Position numbers and translations under genes: made by a program. This document shows positions 18,917-27,505 of a stretch of 64,000 nucleotides of DNA, one piece after another; the first letter of the stretch is position 1, and each line of letters begins with the position of its first letter. The notes below the pieces were generated by a model that was not told the origin of the DNA, ran no database searches, and was given only the letters and a program-made list of their open reading frames with translations. Source of the DNA: an uncultured Chryseobacterium sp. (lineage in GTDB: Bacteria > Bacteroidota > Bacteroidia > Flavobacteriales > Weeksellaceae); the NCBI GenBank assembly GCA_913778085.1, contig CAJYXJ010000042.1, positions 41,992-105,991 on the forward strand, in the 5' to 3' direction.

Positions 18917-19140
18917 ATGAAAAAAACGATTATGAAAAAAGCAATTTTATTAGGTGCTTTCTTAGTGGCAGGCGTAGTTTCTGCTTTCCCTTTCAGAACT
19001 TCATGTGGAAAAGTTCTTCAAGTTAGTCAAACTATCCAGATCACATGACATTAGATCAACTGGCAAACTATTTAGGTGACGTTAATAGCGAAGTTTGCCC
19101 AAATGCTGGTACAGTGGTGATTCATATTTATTACCATTAA
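18917..19140 (+). pseudogene. frameshifted small secreted protein
   Basis: The first frame (43 codons from 18917, or from the second ATG at 18932) gives a signal peptide, KKAILLGAFLVAGVVSAFPF, and TSCGKVLQVSQT, then hits TGA at 19046-19048. Another frame continues with YPDHMTLDQLANYLGDVN and SEVCPNAGTVVIHIYYH to TAA at 19138-19140. One missing base near 19030 would join them into about 74 residues with Cys in SCGK and EVCP. The layout recalls small exported proteins common in Chryseobacterium; function unknown. Promoter and terminator look intact, so the damage is recent or a base-call error. Confidence 0.7.
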
Positions 19141-19158
19141 GAATTATTAAAAATGGAT

Positions 19159-19188
19159 GACCGCCATAAAAAGTGTCGGTCTTTTATT
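19159..19188 (+). terminator. terminator after the small secreted-protein gene
   Basis: GACCGcCA and TGtCGGTC arms around a short A-rich loop, followed by TTTTATTT. It lies just before the GLPGLI start. Confidence 0.65.
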
Positions 19189-19205
19189 TAAAAAGGAGTA
19201 TTAAA

Positions 19206-19985
19206 ATGAAAAAGATTGTATCATTATTTCACTTATTAATTGTTATAGTTGTTTTTTCTCAGAAAAAATTTAATGTTGTTTATGAAGCAAATTATAAGTT
19301 AAATTATAAGCTTTCAAATGCGAATAGTTTCAAAAAAGAAACTACTTTCGCTCTTCTAATTAATGAGAATTCTTCCTTTTTTAAAGATTTACACAGATAT
19401 ATTTCAGATTCTCTTATAGTAGAGAAAAAACTCAACACACTCGACGAAGCAATGAAATATAATACGGATTTCAGAGGGTATATTGGAACAACATCTGCAA
19501 AATTATATGTTACTGATGAAATTAATTATTCTTATTTTGAATATGAGGAACCAAACAATATAAATTGGAAGATTAAAAACGAATTTAAGACTGTTGCAGG
19601 GTATAGATGTCAAAGGGCAGAAGTTACTAAATATGGCAGAACTTGGATCGCTTGGTTTACTGCAGATATTCCGTTTCAATTTGGACCATATAAATTTAAC
19701 GGATTACCAGGTTTAATTACTGAAGTATACGATTCTAAAGATGATTATCATTATACTCTTTATGCTTTCAGAAAAAGAAAATACACTTGTAAATCCGCTA
19801 ATATTGCAACCAATATAAAAAGAATGCCTAAAGAAAAAGTAGCCGAAGTCTTTAAAAATAGGCTTGCTGGAAAATTAAAATTAAATGAGCAATTTATAGA
19901 AAATCCTGAAGATCGCGAATATATTAGAAAAAATGCGGAAGAAGCTCTAAAAAAATATAATCCTATTGAATTGAATTTATATTAG
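19206..19985 (+). CDS. GLPGLI family secreted protein
   Basis: 259 residues from ATG 19206. The earlier ATG at 19173 lies inside the terminator hairpin and is rejected. A signal peptide spans about 1-19 (IVSLFHLLIVIVVFSQ). The family motif sits at FNGLPGLITEVYDS near residue 170, preceded by YRCQRAEV and WIAWFTADIPFQFGPYKF, the usual order in GLPGLI proteins (TIGR01200) of Bacteroidota. These are exported proteins of unknown function, often found in paralogous sets. AT content is high, like the two damaged genes before it, so the patch 18.4-20 kb may be accessory. Confidence 0.85.
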   Translation: MKKIVSLFHLLIVIVVFSQKKFNVVYEANYKLNYKLSNANSFKKETTFALLINENSSFFKDLHRYISDSLIVEKKLNTLDEAMKYNTDFRGYIGTTSAKLYVTDEINYSYFEYEEPNNINWKIKNEFKTVAGYRCQRAEVTKYGRTWIAWFTADIPFQFGPYKFNGLPGLITEVYDSKDDYHYTLYAFRKRKYTCKSANIATNIKRMPKEKVAEVFKNRLAGKLKLNEQFIENPEDREYIRKNAEEALKKYNPIELNLY

Positions 19986-20085
19986 AAAATTTTTCAAAAT
20001 GACACCATCCCATTAAGTGCGAAAGTTAAAAGTTAGGCTTAGATTATAATCTGAGCCCAATTTTTAAAATAAATATAAACCACTC

Positions 20086-20231
20086 GCCATCCAGTCTTTT
20101 TATCTGATGATGAGTCTTTGAGCCTCAAAATTCAGTCTTTTTACATGGTTGTTGAGTCTTTTTGATTCGTTAAAGAATCTTTTTACCTGAACATTGACTC
20201 TTTTATACTCAAAAACCACTCTTTTATACTC
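20086..20231 (-). repeat. seven degenerate 21-bp tandem repeats coding for coiled-coil heptads
   Basis: TC of a conserved AGTCTTTTTA core recurs at 20095, 20115, 20136, 20157, 20178, 20199 and 20220, a spacing of 21 bases except one of 20. Read on the minus strand the units translate as heptads: EYKRVVF, EYKRVNV, QVKRFFN, ESKRLNN, HVKRLNF, EAQRLII and, after a one-base slip, QIKRLDG. Positions 2 and 5 of each heptad are mostly hydrophobic, as in a coiled coil, and K-R is nearly invariant. The frame is continuous with the RDD gene through its stop codon at 20280-20282 up to TAA at 20100-20102. Spacing rules out a CRISPR. Confidence 0.75.
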
Positions 20232-20258
20232 AATGTCGAGTGTAAAAGAGTGGTTTTT
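20211..20258. terminator. bidirectional terminator between GLPGLI and RDD genes
   Basis: Arms at 20211-20228 and 20241-20258 pair over 18 bases with one mismatch, and the loop adds CTC/GAG, giving a stem of about 21 bp. T-runs flank it on both strands. It overlaps the first two 21-bp repeats. Confidence 0.8.
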
Positions 20259-20279
20259 AAATATTTTAAATTTATTTTC

Positions 20280-21029
20280 CTAACTGTCCTTCCCCGTATA
20301 ATAATTATAATCCTTAATTACTATCCCGATAAACTGCCTTTCCGTCATTTTGGTGGCGTCCACTTCAAGCTTAAGGATGGTTTTGATTTTGTCGGAAAGC
20401 CTGCTGATAATCTGCCGGTCGTCCACGCGGATGGCTTTCAGGTAATTGTCTTTGATAATCCTCATGTCATTGTCACTCAGAGCGATGACCTGCGGAAAAG
20501 TGGGAAGGTAATCTTCTTTGATGTTTTCTAAAATCGTGTGCGAAATAGTAATGCTGTTCTTTAAGGAGATTACCGCTGTTCCGGCGGCGATATCGCCCAA
20601 ACGTTGATTGTTTTTGGAGACGATCATGGAGATCAGCCCCACAACGCCCATGAAAGTCGTATCAATAATCCTGAACACCCAGCGGATCATATAATCCCCG
20701 AATCCTGCCTGATAGCCGTCAATTTTAACGACCCTGATTTTCATGATTTTTTTACCGGGTGTCTGGCCTTCCATAAGGCTTTCCAAGACTAAAGGATAAA
20801 TGAAAGTCGGGAAAAGCAGGATGACATAAATTGCCCGGATGGACCATGGATCAAGACCATTCAGAAGGTATCCCAAATCCAGGATATTGAAAAAAACGTA
20901 AAAAATAGCAATCGTATAGGCCGCCTGGATCAGGAGGTCGAGAATAAACGCAATCATGCGGTCTCCCACACTGGCCGTATTAAAATTAATATTTACATTT
21001 TGTGAAGTATTAATGGCGATTTGAGACAT
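20280..21029 (-). CDS. RDD family membrane protein
   Basis: 249 residues from ATG 21029 (MSQIAINTSQNVNINFN); a longer frame to 21083 would run into the divergent gene. ASVGDRMIAFILDLLIQAAYT supplies the R-D-D pattern. Three or four membrane segments follow, with EGQTPGKKIMKIRVV and NNQRLGDIAAGTAV, both classic RDD blocks. A soluble tail of about 90 residues ends the protein. It diverges from the SpoIIM-like gene with only 27 bases between starts, so the two share a control region. RDD proteins often sit beside MoxR loci; the transported substrate, if any, is unknown. Confidence 0.88.
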   Translation of the reverse strand: MSQIAINTSQNVNINFNTASVGDRMIAFILDLLIQAAYTIAIFYVFFNILDLGYLLNGLDPWSIRAIYVILLFPTFIYPLVLESLMEGQTPGKKIMKIRVVKIDGYQAGFGDYMIRWVFRIIDTTFMGVVGLISMIVSKNNQRLGDIAAGTAVISLKNSITISHTILENIKEDYLPTFPQVIALSDNDMRIIKDNYLKAIRVDDRQIISRLSDKIKTILKLEVDATKMTERQFIGIVIKDYNYYTGKDS

Positions 21030-21056
21030 AATTTTTATTATTTTAGCCTTACAATT

Positions 21057-22040
21057 ATGAGAGAAGTTTATTTCATTAAACAAAATAAAGAAAAATGGTT
21101 GGGAATCGAACAGGTTATCCAGGGGAAAATTAAAAAAAATCCCGATGACCTCTCTTCACTGTATATCAATCTCGTGAACGATCTTTCTTTTGCCCAGACG
21201 TATTACCCGAAAAGCAATACGACGGTTTATCTTAACCACCTTTCGGCGCAGATCTTCCAGAAGATTTATAAAACAAAAAGGGTAGAGGAGAACCGGCTGG
21301 TATACTTCTTTAAAACGGAAGTGCCACTGCTGGTCTTTCAGTACAGGCGGTATCTCGGGTATGCATTTCTCTTTTTTACCCTGTTTACGCTAATCGGAAT
21401 GCTTTCGGCGGTTTATGATAAGGAATTTACCAAAATTATTTTAGGAGAAGATTACGTTAATCAGACCATTGAAAATATAAAGAGCGGAAACGCTGTAGGG
21501 GTTTACCAGAGCGGTTCGACCTGGGGAAGTACGATCGGGATTATTTTCAACAATATCGGAGTTGGTGCCAAGCTCTATATTTACGGCGTAACAGGAGGAG
21601 TAGGAACTTTATATGCCTTACTTACCAACAGCGTTATGCTCGGTTCCTTCCAATACTTTTTTTATGATTACGGCGCATTGAAAGACAGCGCCCGTGGCAT
21701 ATGGCTTCATGGGGTATTTGAAATTTTCGCGATGGTGGTGGAAGCAATGTGCGGTCTGATCCTGGGAGCATCCATTTTATTTCCTAGAACATATTCCCGG
21801 TTCAACTCATTCAAAAACGGGTTCAAAGATTCATTTAAGATATTCTTGAGCACCGTTCCTTTTACGGTCTGTGCCGGAATTATTGAAGGATATGTGACAC
21901 GGCACGCACTGACGATGCCTTTGTTCTTAAATTTAATCATTATCTTCGGCTCACTGGCGGTAATCGGATTTTATTATTTCGTATATCCTTCCATAGTCAA
22001 CAAAAAAACCAATAACCAGGCCCAACATGCAGTTTTATAA
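21057..22040 (+). CDS. stage II sporulation protein M (SpoIIM)-like membrane protein
   Basis: 327 residues from ATG 21057 (MREVYFIKQNKEKW). The soluble N-terminal part (~1-95, with DLSSLYINLVNDLSFAQTYY) is followed by about six membrane segments. GIIFNNIGVGAKLYIYGV, then LHGVFEIFAMVVEAMCGLIL, matches SpoIIM/DUF95 proteins, which occur in non-sporulating Bacteroidota next to MoxR and RDD genes. Role unknown; probably envelope remodelling. It opens a run of overlapping genes: the next ATG lies 14 bases before its stop. Confidence 0.85.
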   Translation: MREVYFIKQNKEKWLGIEQVIQGKIKKNPDDLSSLYINLVNDLSFAQTYYPKSNTTVYLNHLSAQIFQKIYKTKRVEENRLVYFFKTEVPLLVFQYRRYLGYAFLFFTLFTLIGMLSAVYDKEFTKIILGEDYVNQTIENIKSGNAVGVYQSGSTWGSTIGIIFNNIGVGAKLYIYGVTGGVGTLYALLTNSVMLGSFQYFFYDYGALKDSARGIWLHGVFEIFAMVVEAMCGLILGASILFPRTYSRFNSFKNGFKDSFKIFLSTVPFTVCAGIIEGYVTRHALTMPLFLNLIIIFGSLAVIGFYYFVYPSIVNKKTNNQAQHAVL

Positions 22041-22986
22041 AAAAAGAGATTTCGGAACTTTTATCAGTGACAGTTTCACATTCTTTAAGTTATACGGGAA
22101 AAACTATTTTAAGAATTTTATTCTTCTGAACGGCTTGCTGCTGATCCTGATGGTCGTTGTTATCGTATTGGGATTCAGGGAGTTTTTCGGTGCCCTTTTC
22201 GGCTCCAACATCAGCGGGCAGAGCTATTACTTCGAACAGTATATGTCAGATAATTTCGGACTGTTTGCTGCATTGGGAATCTTTTTATTTATTATTTCAA
22301 CAGCGTTGATTACCCTCAATCTCCTTTTCCCTGTTTTTTATATGAAAAGGATCGCAGAGGGTAAAACAGTTGTAAAAACAGATGATATTTTAAATGATTT
22401 TAAAACCGATTTCAAAAAGGTACTTATCCTGTATTTCGGTTTGACTTTTTTGGTAATGCCGGCTGCAATGGTGCTTTTCGGAATTACATACATCCTTGTT
22501 TTCCTGATCATCGGAATTGTCTTGCTGCTTTTTGTAATCCCCAACCTGTTTAATACCGTAACTTTTCTCTGCTATGATTATTTTAACGGAAACAGGGGCT
22601 TCTTCGAAAGTTTAAGCTATGCCGTCCGCTCACAATTTTCTTATCCGAATGGGCGCGAGAGTTCACCCTACTGGAAATATTGGGGCTCCACGCTTATCAT
22701 GGGACTGCTTTTTTATGTCGTGAGCAGCATCTTTACAGCCGTGCCCATGATTATTTTTATTGCAAAACTTACCATAACGGCTCCGGACGGAAATTTTGAG
22801 CAAAATCCGCTGGGCGGAAGCTTCGGGATACTGTTTTTCTTCATTTACGGCATTTCTTCATTGGTGTCCACTTTACTGATGAATGTTTTATATATAAATT
22901 CGGGACTGATGTATTACGACAGCCGGACAGATCTCCACCAGAAAGTGGAGCTGGCAGAAATAGAAACCATCGGAAGTAATGAATAA
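22027..22986 (+). CDS. multi-pass membrane protein of the MoxR locus
   Basis: 319 residues with about six hydrophobic segments and a soluble loop between the second and third pairs. It starts MQFYKKRDFGTFISDSFTFF, with YFNGNRGFFESLSYAVRSQF in the middle. No catalytic motif seen; I do not recognise a named family. Overlaps with both neighbours (14 bases before, 8 bases after) show tight translational coupling with the SpoIIM-like and DUF4129 genes. Confidence 0.75.
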   Translation: MQFYKKRDFGTFISDSFTFFKLYGKNYFKNFILLNGLLLILMVVVIVLGFREFFGALFGSNISGQSYYFEQYMSDNFGLFAALGIFLFIISTALITLNLLFPVFYMKRIAEGKTVVKTDDILNDFKTDFKKVLILYFGLTFLVMPAAMVLFGITYILVFLIIGIVLLLFVIPNLFNTVTFLCYDYFNGNRGFFESLSYAVRSQFSYPNGRESSPYWKYWGSTLIMGLLFYVVSSIFTAVPMIIFIAKLTITAPDGNFEQNPLGGSFGILFFFIYGISSLVSTLLMNVLYINSGLMYYDSRTDLHQKVELAEIETIGSNE

Positions 22987-23779
22987 CATTCTTTTTTTCT
23001 TACTGATTTTCTGTGCCACTGAACGTACTTTCGCTCAGACGCAGAATGAGCCGCCTCCTCCGATAGCGGAAGCGTACGCAGATTCTTTAAATACGGGACA
23101 TTACCATAACATGTACCGTGCAGATTCCGTGCTGCAGAAAAATCCTGTAAGTGAAAATACGGTCTACCCTAAAACTTTTAAACCTAATGTTCCTTCACGG
23201 TACAAAGGGAAAGATTTCGATTATACAACGGTAAAACCAAGAATGTCCTTCTGGGAAAAGCTGATGAATAAGATCGGCCGTCTGCTGGACAGTATCTTCG
23301 GGGAAACCGTCTTTACCAGGACCGGAAATATTGCCGGGATTCTGATCCGTCTTTTTGCTATCTTGCTGATTGGCTTCGTGCTGTATTTTATTATTAAATA
23401 TTTAATGGCAAACGGCGGCATTTCATTTTTCGGGAAGAAGAACAGAAAAGTGGACATCAGGGACGAAGAGCTTCATGAAAACATCCATGAGATTAATTTC
23501 CCTGAAAGTATTTTAAAGTTTGAGAAATCCGGCGATTTCAGATCAGCGGTACGGTACCAGTTTTTATTTGTCCTGAAAAAGCTGAGTGATAAAGCATTAA
23601 TCGCCTGGACTCCCGAAAAGACCAACAGAGATTATCTGGCTGAACTGAAAGCACCCCATCTGAAAGACCGTTTTTACGATCTTTCCTATATTTTCGACTA
23701 TGTGTGGTACGGGGAATTTACGATCGATGAAGCGGCCTATCTGAAATTCAAGAACCAATACCAGTCCTTTAAACCGTAA
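22979..23779 (+). CDS. DUF4129 domain-containing protein
   Basis: 266 residues. Signal peptide ~1-20 (LLIFCATERTFAQ), a periplasmic linker, one membrane segment near 120-142 (IAGILIRLFAILLIGFVLYF) and a cytoplasmic DUF4129 region at the end: FRSAVRYQFLFVLKKLSDK, WTPEKTNRDYL and YVWYGEFTIDE. DUF4129 proteins accompany MoxR/DUF58 genes and some resemble transglutaminase partners. ATG overlaps the preceding stop by eight bases. Confidence 0.85.
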   Translation: MNNILFFLLIFCATERTFAQTQNEPPPPIAEAYADSLNTGHYHNMYRADSVLQKNPVSENTVYPKTFKPNVPSRYKGKDFDYTTVKPRMSFWEKLMNKIGRLLDSIFGETVFTRTGNIAGILIRLFAILLIGFVLYFIIKYLMANGGISFFGKKNRKVDIRDEELHENIHEINFPESILKFEKSGDFRSAVRYQFLFVLKKLSDKALIAWTPEKTNRDYLAELKAPHLKDRFYDLSYIFDYVWYGEFTIDEAAYLKFKNQYQSFKP

Positions 23780-23790
23780 TTAACCTGATC

Positions 23791-24954
23791 ATGAACAAAA
23801 CTTTCAAAATATATGCTGTAATTTTCATCGTCGTGATGATTATTCTGGCGTTGTTTGAAGTCAATAAAACGGAAAGCACAGATTGGCGGAAAAATTTCAA
23901 AACCTATCAGAAATCACCGTTCGGGCTCTTTGTTTTTAACAATGAGGTCAGGGATCTTTTTAAAAATAAAATAACAAAGAGCGACCAGACGCCTTACGAC
24001 TATTACAATCAGAACAAAGAAAAAACGCCGCACAATATTCTCATTATTGAGCATGAAGTCGACGGCGAATCCTGGAATAAAGTTTTCGAAGAAGTTGCCA
24101 AAGGCTCGGATGCGATGCTCATCGTCAGCGATATCCCAAAGGAAGTTTCAGACAGTATCGGGTACTACGACTCCAAAATCTCTTTTGAAGACGAAAATGT
24201 ATTGAAACTTACGGATAGAAAATACAGGAATGATTTTATTCAACTCGATAAATTCCCATCCGGACGGGGATTCACTTTCATCCGGCCGGGAACCGAAGTG
24301 CTTGGAAAGACGGTTGAGAAGAACAATACCGACCAGGCAAACTTTATCAAAGTGAAGTTCGGAGAAGGACATTTCTATGTACATTGTGAACCGCTTTTTA
24401 TCACCAATTACTACCTCTTGAAGAAAGGAAACGTAAGGTATGCTCAGGATGTTTTTTCGTATTTGGACAACAGGGAAACGGTATGGTTCGACGAAAGTAA
24501 TACCCTGGAATCCCGGTTTTTCCTGAGGTTTATCCTTTCAAATCCTGCCTTGAAATACGCGTGGTGGATACTTTTGGGCGGCCTGGTTCTGTTTATTTTC
24601 TTCAATGCGAAAAGGAAACAGCGTATCGTTCCGGTAATCGAGCCGTTAAAGAATACTTCGGTGGATTTTGTGAAGAGTATCGGCAACCTTTATCTGCAGG
24701 AAGGCGATTTTCATGATATGATGGCCAAGAAAGCCCAGTATTTCCTTAATAAAGTCAGGATGGATCTATTGATCGATACCCAGAACCTGGATGCGGAATT
24801 TGCCAAAAAGCTGCATCTGAAAACCGGTAAGCCCATAGAGATCATTGATGAAGCCCTTGTAATGATTAAAAAAGCACAGGATCCTTATGCCCAGGTCATG
24901 AAAGAAGACCTTGCCAAAATGAATAAACTGCTTGATGATATAATTAAAATATAA
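23791..24954 (+). CDS. DUF4350 domain-containing membrane protein
   Basis: 387 residues. An N-terminal membrane anchor (KIYAVIFIVVMIILALFEV) precedes an exported domain with KSPFGLFVFNNEVRDLFKN and GEGHFYVHCEPLFITNYYLL. A second segment near 255-272 (YAWWILLGGLVLFIFFNA) leads to a cytoplasmic tail rich in charged helices. This layout is that of DUF4350 proteins, which neighbour DUF4129 and MoxR. It is the last gene before a repeat-containing spacer and the MoxR ATPase. Confidence 0.82.
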   Translation: MNKTFKIYAVIFIVVMIILALFEVNKTESTDWRKNFKTYQKSPFGLFVFNNEVRDLFKNKITKSDQTPYDYYNQNKEKTPHNILIIEHEVDGESWNKVFEEVAKGSDAMLIVSDIPKEVSDSIGYYDSKISFEDENVLKLTDRKYRNDFIQLDKFPSGRGFTFIRPGTEVLGKTVEKNNTDQANFIKVKFGEGHFYVHCEPLFITNYYLLKKGNVRYAQDVFSYLDNRETVWFDESNTLESRFFLRFILSNPALKYAWWILLGGLVLFIFFNAKRKQRIVPVIEPLKNTSVDFVKSIGNLYLQEGDFHDMMAKKAQYFLNKVRMDLLIDTQNLDAEFAKKLHLKTGKPIEIIDEALVMIKKAQDPYAQVMKEDLAKMNKLLDDIIKI

Positions 24955-24959
24955 CGGAA

Positions 24960-25080
24960 TTAATAATGTAACAATGTAGCACTGTATTAATATAACAATA
25001 TAAAATTCTAATCATATAATGGTTGATGGTTTTTGATAATTGGTAAACTGGTACATTTATAAATTGTTACATTGAAAATA
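24960..25080. repeat. degenerate palindromic intergenic element (copy 1)
   Basis: The left part carries AATGTAACAATGTAGCA and the right part TTATAAATTGTTACATTG, which pair as an imperfect inverted repeat. A similar element lies at 36081-36200. Short TAACAATG-like words recur. It sits inside the operon between the DUF4350 and MoxR genes. Probably a dispersed non-coding repeat. Confidence 0.4.
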
Positions 25081-25088
25081 TAAGAAAT

Positions 25089-26120
25089 ATGGAAAACTCA
25101 GATAACCTGAATACAGAGCCTCAAAGCTCCATTAATCTGGATAAAAAAGAAGATCAGTTTCAGTCGAGAATCGATATGATCGAGCTTCGTGCCAGCCTTG
25201 ATAAAGTAAAATCCGAAATTGCCAAAGTTATCGTAGGCCAGGAAAATATGGTGGAACATCTCTTAGCCGCACTTTTATCAAACGGGCACGTTCTGATCGA
25301 AGGAGTTCCGGGTGTAGCTAAAACTATTACGGCAAAATTATTGGCCAAAACCATCGATGTGGGATTCAGCAGGATCCAGTTTACGCCCGATCTGATGCCT
25401 TCCGATATTTTAGGAACTTCGGTCTTCAGCGTAAAAAACTCCGAGTTTGAATTTAAAAAGGGCCCTATTTTCTCCAATTTCATTCTCATTGATGAGATTA
25501 ACAGGTCACCCGCAAAAACCCAGGCCGCCCTGTTTGAAGTAATGGAGGAAAGACAGATCACAATGGACGGAACACGATATATCATGGAAGAACCTTTCCT
25601 GGTAGTGGCCACCCAGAACCCGATTGAGCATGAAGGAACGTACAGGCTTCCGGAAGCACAGCTGGACCGGTTTTTATTTAAGATAAATGTCGGCTATCCG
25701 AATCTTGAACAGGAAATTGCCATCATTAGGAATCAGCATGAAAACAAGCAGGAAGACAAAACCGAAGTGGTTCAGAAAGTAATTACTGCGGAGCAGCTGA
25801 AAAGTTACCAGCATTTGGTAAAAGAAATCATTGTGGAAGCTCAGCTGATGGAATATATTGCCAAAATTATCATCAATACCCGGGAAAACCAGTTTCTGTA
25901 CCTGGGAGCTTCTCCAAGGGCGAGTCTGGCTTTGCTTACGGCCTCCAAAGCATTTGCTGCATTAAGAGGACGGGATTTCGTCACTCCGGAAGACATTAAG
26001 GAAGCAAGTTACGCGGTATTAAGGCACAGAGTCATCGTTTCGCCTGAAAGGGAAATGGAGGGCTTAACGGCTGATGAAATCATCAGACAGATTTTGGAAG
26101 GAATAGAAATTCCGAGATAA
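25089..26120 (+). CDS. MoxR family AAA+ ATPase
   Basis: 343 residues. MoxR ATPases act as chaperones or activators for metal-binding or von Willebrand-domain partners, usually with DUF58 proteins. The Walker A is the family variant GVPGVAKT, Walker B is LIDEINRSPAKTQAALFEVM, and sensor region TQNPIEHEGTYRLPEAQLDRF follows, with SPRASLALLTASKAFA in the C-terminal lid. The DUF58 gene follows after 41 bases. Confidence 0.95.
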   Translation: MENSDNLNTEPQSSINLDKKEDQFQSRIDMIELRASLDKVKSEIAKVIVGQENMVEHLLAALLSNGHVLIEGVPGVAKTITAKLLAKTIDVGFSRIQFTPDLMPSDILGTSVFSVKNSEFEFKKGPIFSNFILIDEINRSPAKTQAALFEVMEERQITMDGTRYIMEEPFLVVATQNPIEHEGTYRLPEAQLDRFLFKINVGYPNLEQEIAIIRNQHENKQEDKTEVVQKVITAEQLKSYQHLVKEIIVEAQLMEYIAKIIINTRENQFLYLGASPRASLALLTASKAFAALRGRDFVTPEDIKEASYAVLRHRVIVSPEREMEGLTADEIIRQILEGIEIPR

Positions 26121-26161
26121 AACTTTTTGCAGATTCTGCAGCTTAGATAAACATATAGTTA

Positions 26162-27484
26162 ATGAAGAACTTATACATCAATACACGCTTTTTCTTCGCA
26201 CTCATCGCAGTGGGGATACTGTATGTTTTTGCCTTCTTCTTTCCGTGGATCATGGTTGTTGCACATATGGTGCTGCTGTTCTGTTTTCTGGCGGCGATGG
26301 TGGACGGGCTTCTTATTTTCAACCGGAAAAAGGGAATTTCAGCTCAGAGAATCCTGCCTGAAAAGCTCTCGAACGGTGATGAAAATCCGGTAAAGATTGA
26401 TATTAAGAATAATTACGGCTTCAAAATTTATGTCAATATTATTGATGAAATTCCGTTCCAGTTTCAAAAAAGGAATTTTCTGATTGAAAAGCAGATTGAG
26501 CCGGGGAAAAATACTTTTTTCCAGTATATTCTTGAGCCTAAAGAAAGAGGCGAATACGATTTCGGAGGTCTGAATGTATATGTTTCATCTCCGTTGGGAT
26601 TGATTTCCAAAAGGTTCAGTTTTCAGAAAGATGCGACGCTGGCGGCTTATCCGTCCTTTATTCATTTGAGAAAATATGAGCTGATGGCTTTGCAGAGCGA
26701 ATTTCTTCTGGGCGGAATCAAAAGGATCAGAAAACTGGGGCATACCATGGAGTTTGAGCAGATCAAAGATTACGTACCTGGCGATGACATCCGGACGATC
26801 AACTGGAAAGCAACCTCCAAAGCAAACCGTCTGATGGTCAATCAGTTTCAGGATGAAAAATCCCAGCGTATTTTTATGCTGATTGATAAAGGGCGGACGA
26901 TGAAAATGCCATTCAATGGATTGAGTCTGCTCGATTATTCCATTAATGCCACAATGGCTTTATCTCACATCATCCTGAAAAAAGGCGATCGTGCCGGGAT
27001 GATGACCTTTTCCAAAAAAACGGAGAATAAAGTGGCGGCTGAAAATAAGTCCGGGCAGCTCCGGAAAATTTCGGAAGCACTTTATAATATCAGGACGGAT
27101 TTTTTTGAAAGCGATTTCAACCGGTTATATCAGGATGTGAAATATTCCCTTAACCAGAGGAGCCTGGTTTTGCTGTTTACCAATTTTGAAACGCTTGACG
27201 GCCTCAACCGCCAGCTGAAATACCTGCGTGGAATCGCTAAAAACCATTTGCTGGTCGTTGTATTTTTTAAAAACTCGGAACTGCAGAGCCTGATTCATAA
27301 GAATCCCGGAAGCACACAGGAAATCTACGACGAAATTATTGCGGAAAAATTCGAGTTTGAAAAGAAGCTGATTATCCAGGAACTTCGTAAGTATGGTATC
27401 TATACCGTGTACACCCTTCCGGAAAACTTAAATGTGGATGTTATCAATAAGTATTTGGAAATTAAGGCCCGTGGAATTCTTTAA
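26162..27484 (+). CDS. DUF58 domain-containing protein
   Basis: 440 residues. Two N-terminal membrane segments (residues ~8-45) precede an exported beta-rich region and a von Willebrand-like domain. The DUF58 core is IKDYVPGDDIRTINWKATSK near residues 201-220, followed by FMLIDKGRTMKM. DUF58 proteins are the usual partners of MoxR ATPases. It is 21 bases upstream of the phosphodiester glycosidase gene. Confidence 0.93.
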   Translation: MKNLYINTRFFFALIAVGILYVFAFFFPWIMVVAHMVLLFCFLAAMVDGLLIFNRKKGISAQRILPEKLSNGDENPVKIDIKNNYGFKIYVNIIDEIPFQFQKRNFLIEKQIEPGKNTFFQYILEPKERGEYDFGGLNVYVSSPLGLISKRFSFQKDATLAAYPSFIHLRKYELMALQSEFLLGGIKRIRKLGHTMEFEQIKDYVPGDDIRTINWKATSKANRLMVNQFQDEKSQRIFMLIDKGRTMKMPFNGLSLLDYSINATMALSHIILKKGDRAGMMTFSKKTENKVAAENKSGQLRKISEALYNIRTDFFESDFNRLYQDVKYSLNQRSLVLLFTNFETLDGLNRQLKYLRGIAKNHLLVVVFFKNSELQSLIHKNPGSTQEIYDEIIAEKFEFEKKLIIQELRKYGIYTVYTLPENLNVDVINKYLEIKARGIL

Positions 27485-27505
27485 ATTCAAACCAGGTAAT
27501 TTTCG

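Noticed and set aside
19173-19205. Upstream ATG of the GLPGLI gene
   Set aside because: It lies in the terminator hairpin; the later ATG at 19206 gives the signal peptide directly.
20086-20231. Possible CRISPR array from seven evenly spaced short repeats
   Set aside because: Period is 21 bases with no room for spacers, the units are degenerate, and no cas gene is near. The translation into heptads explains it better.
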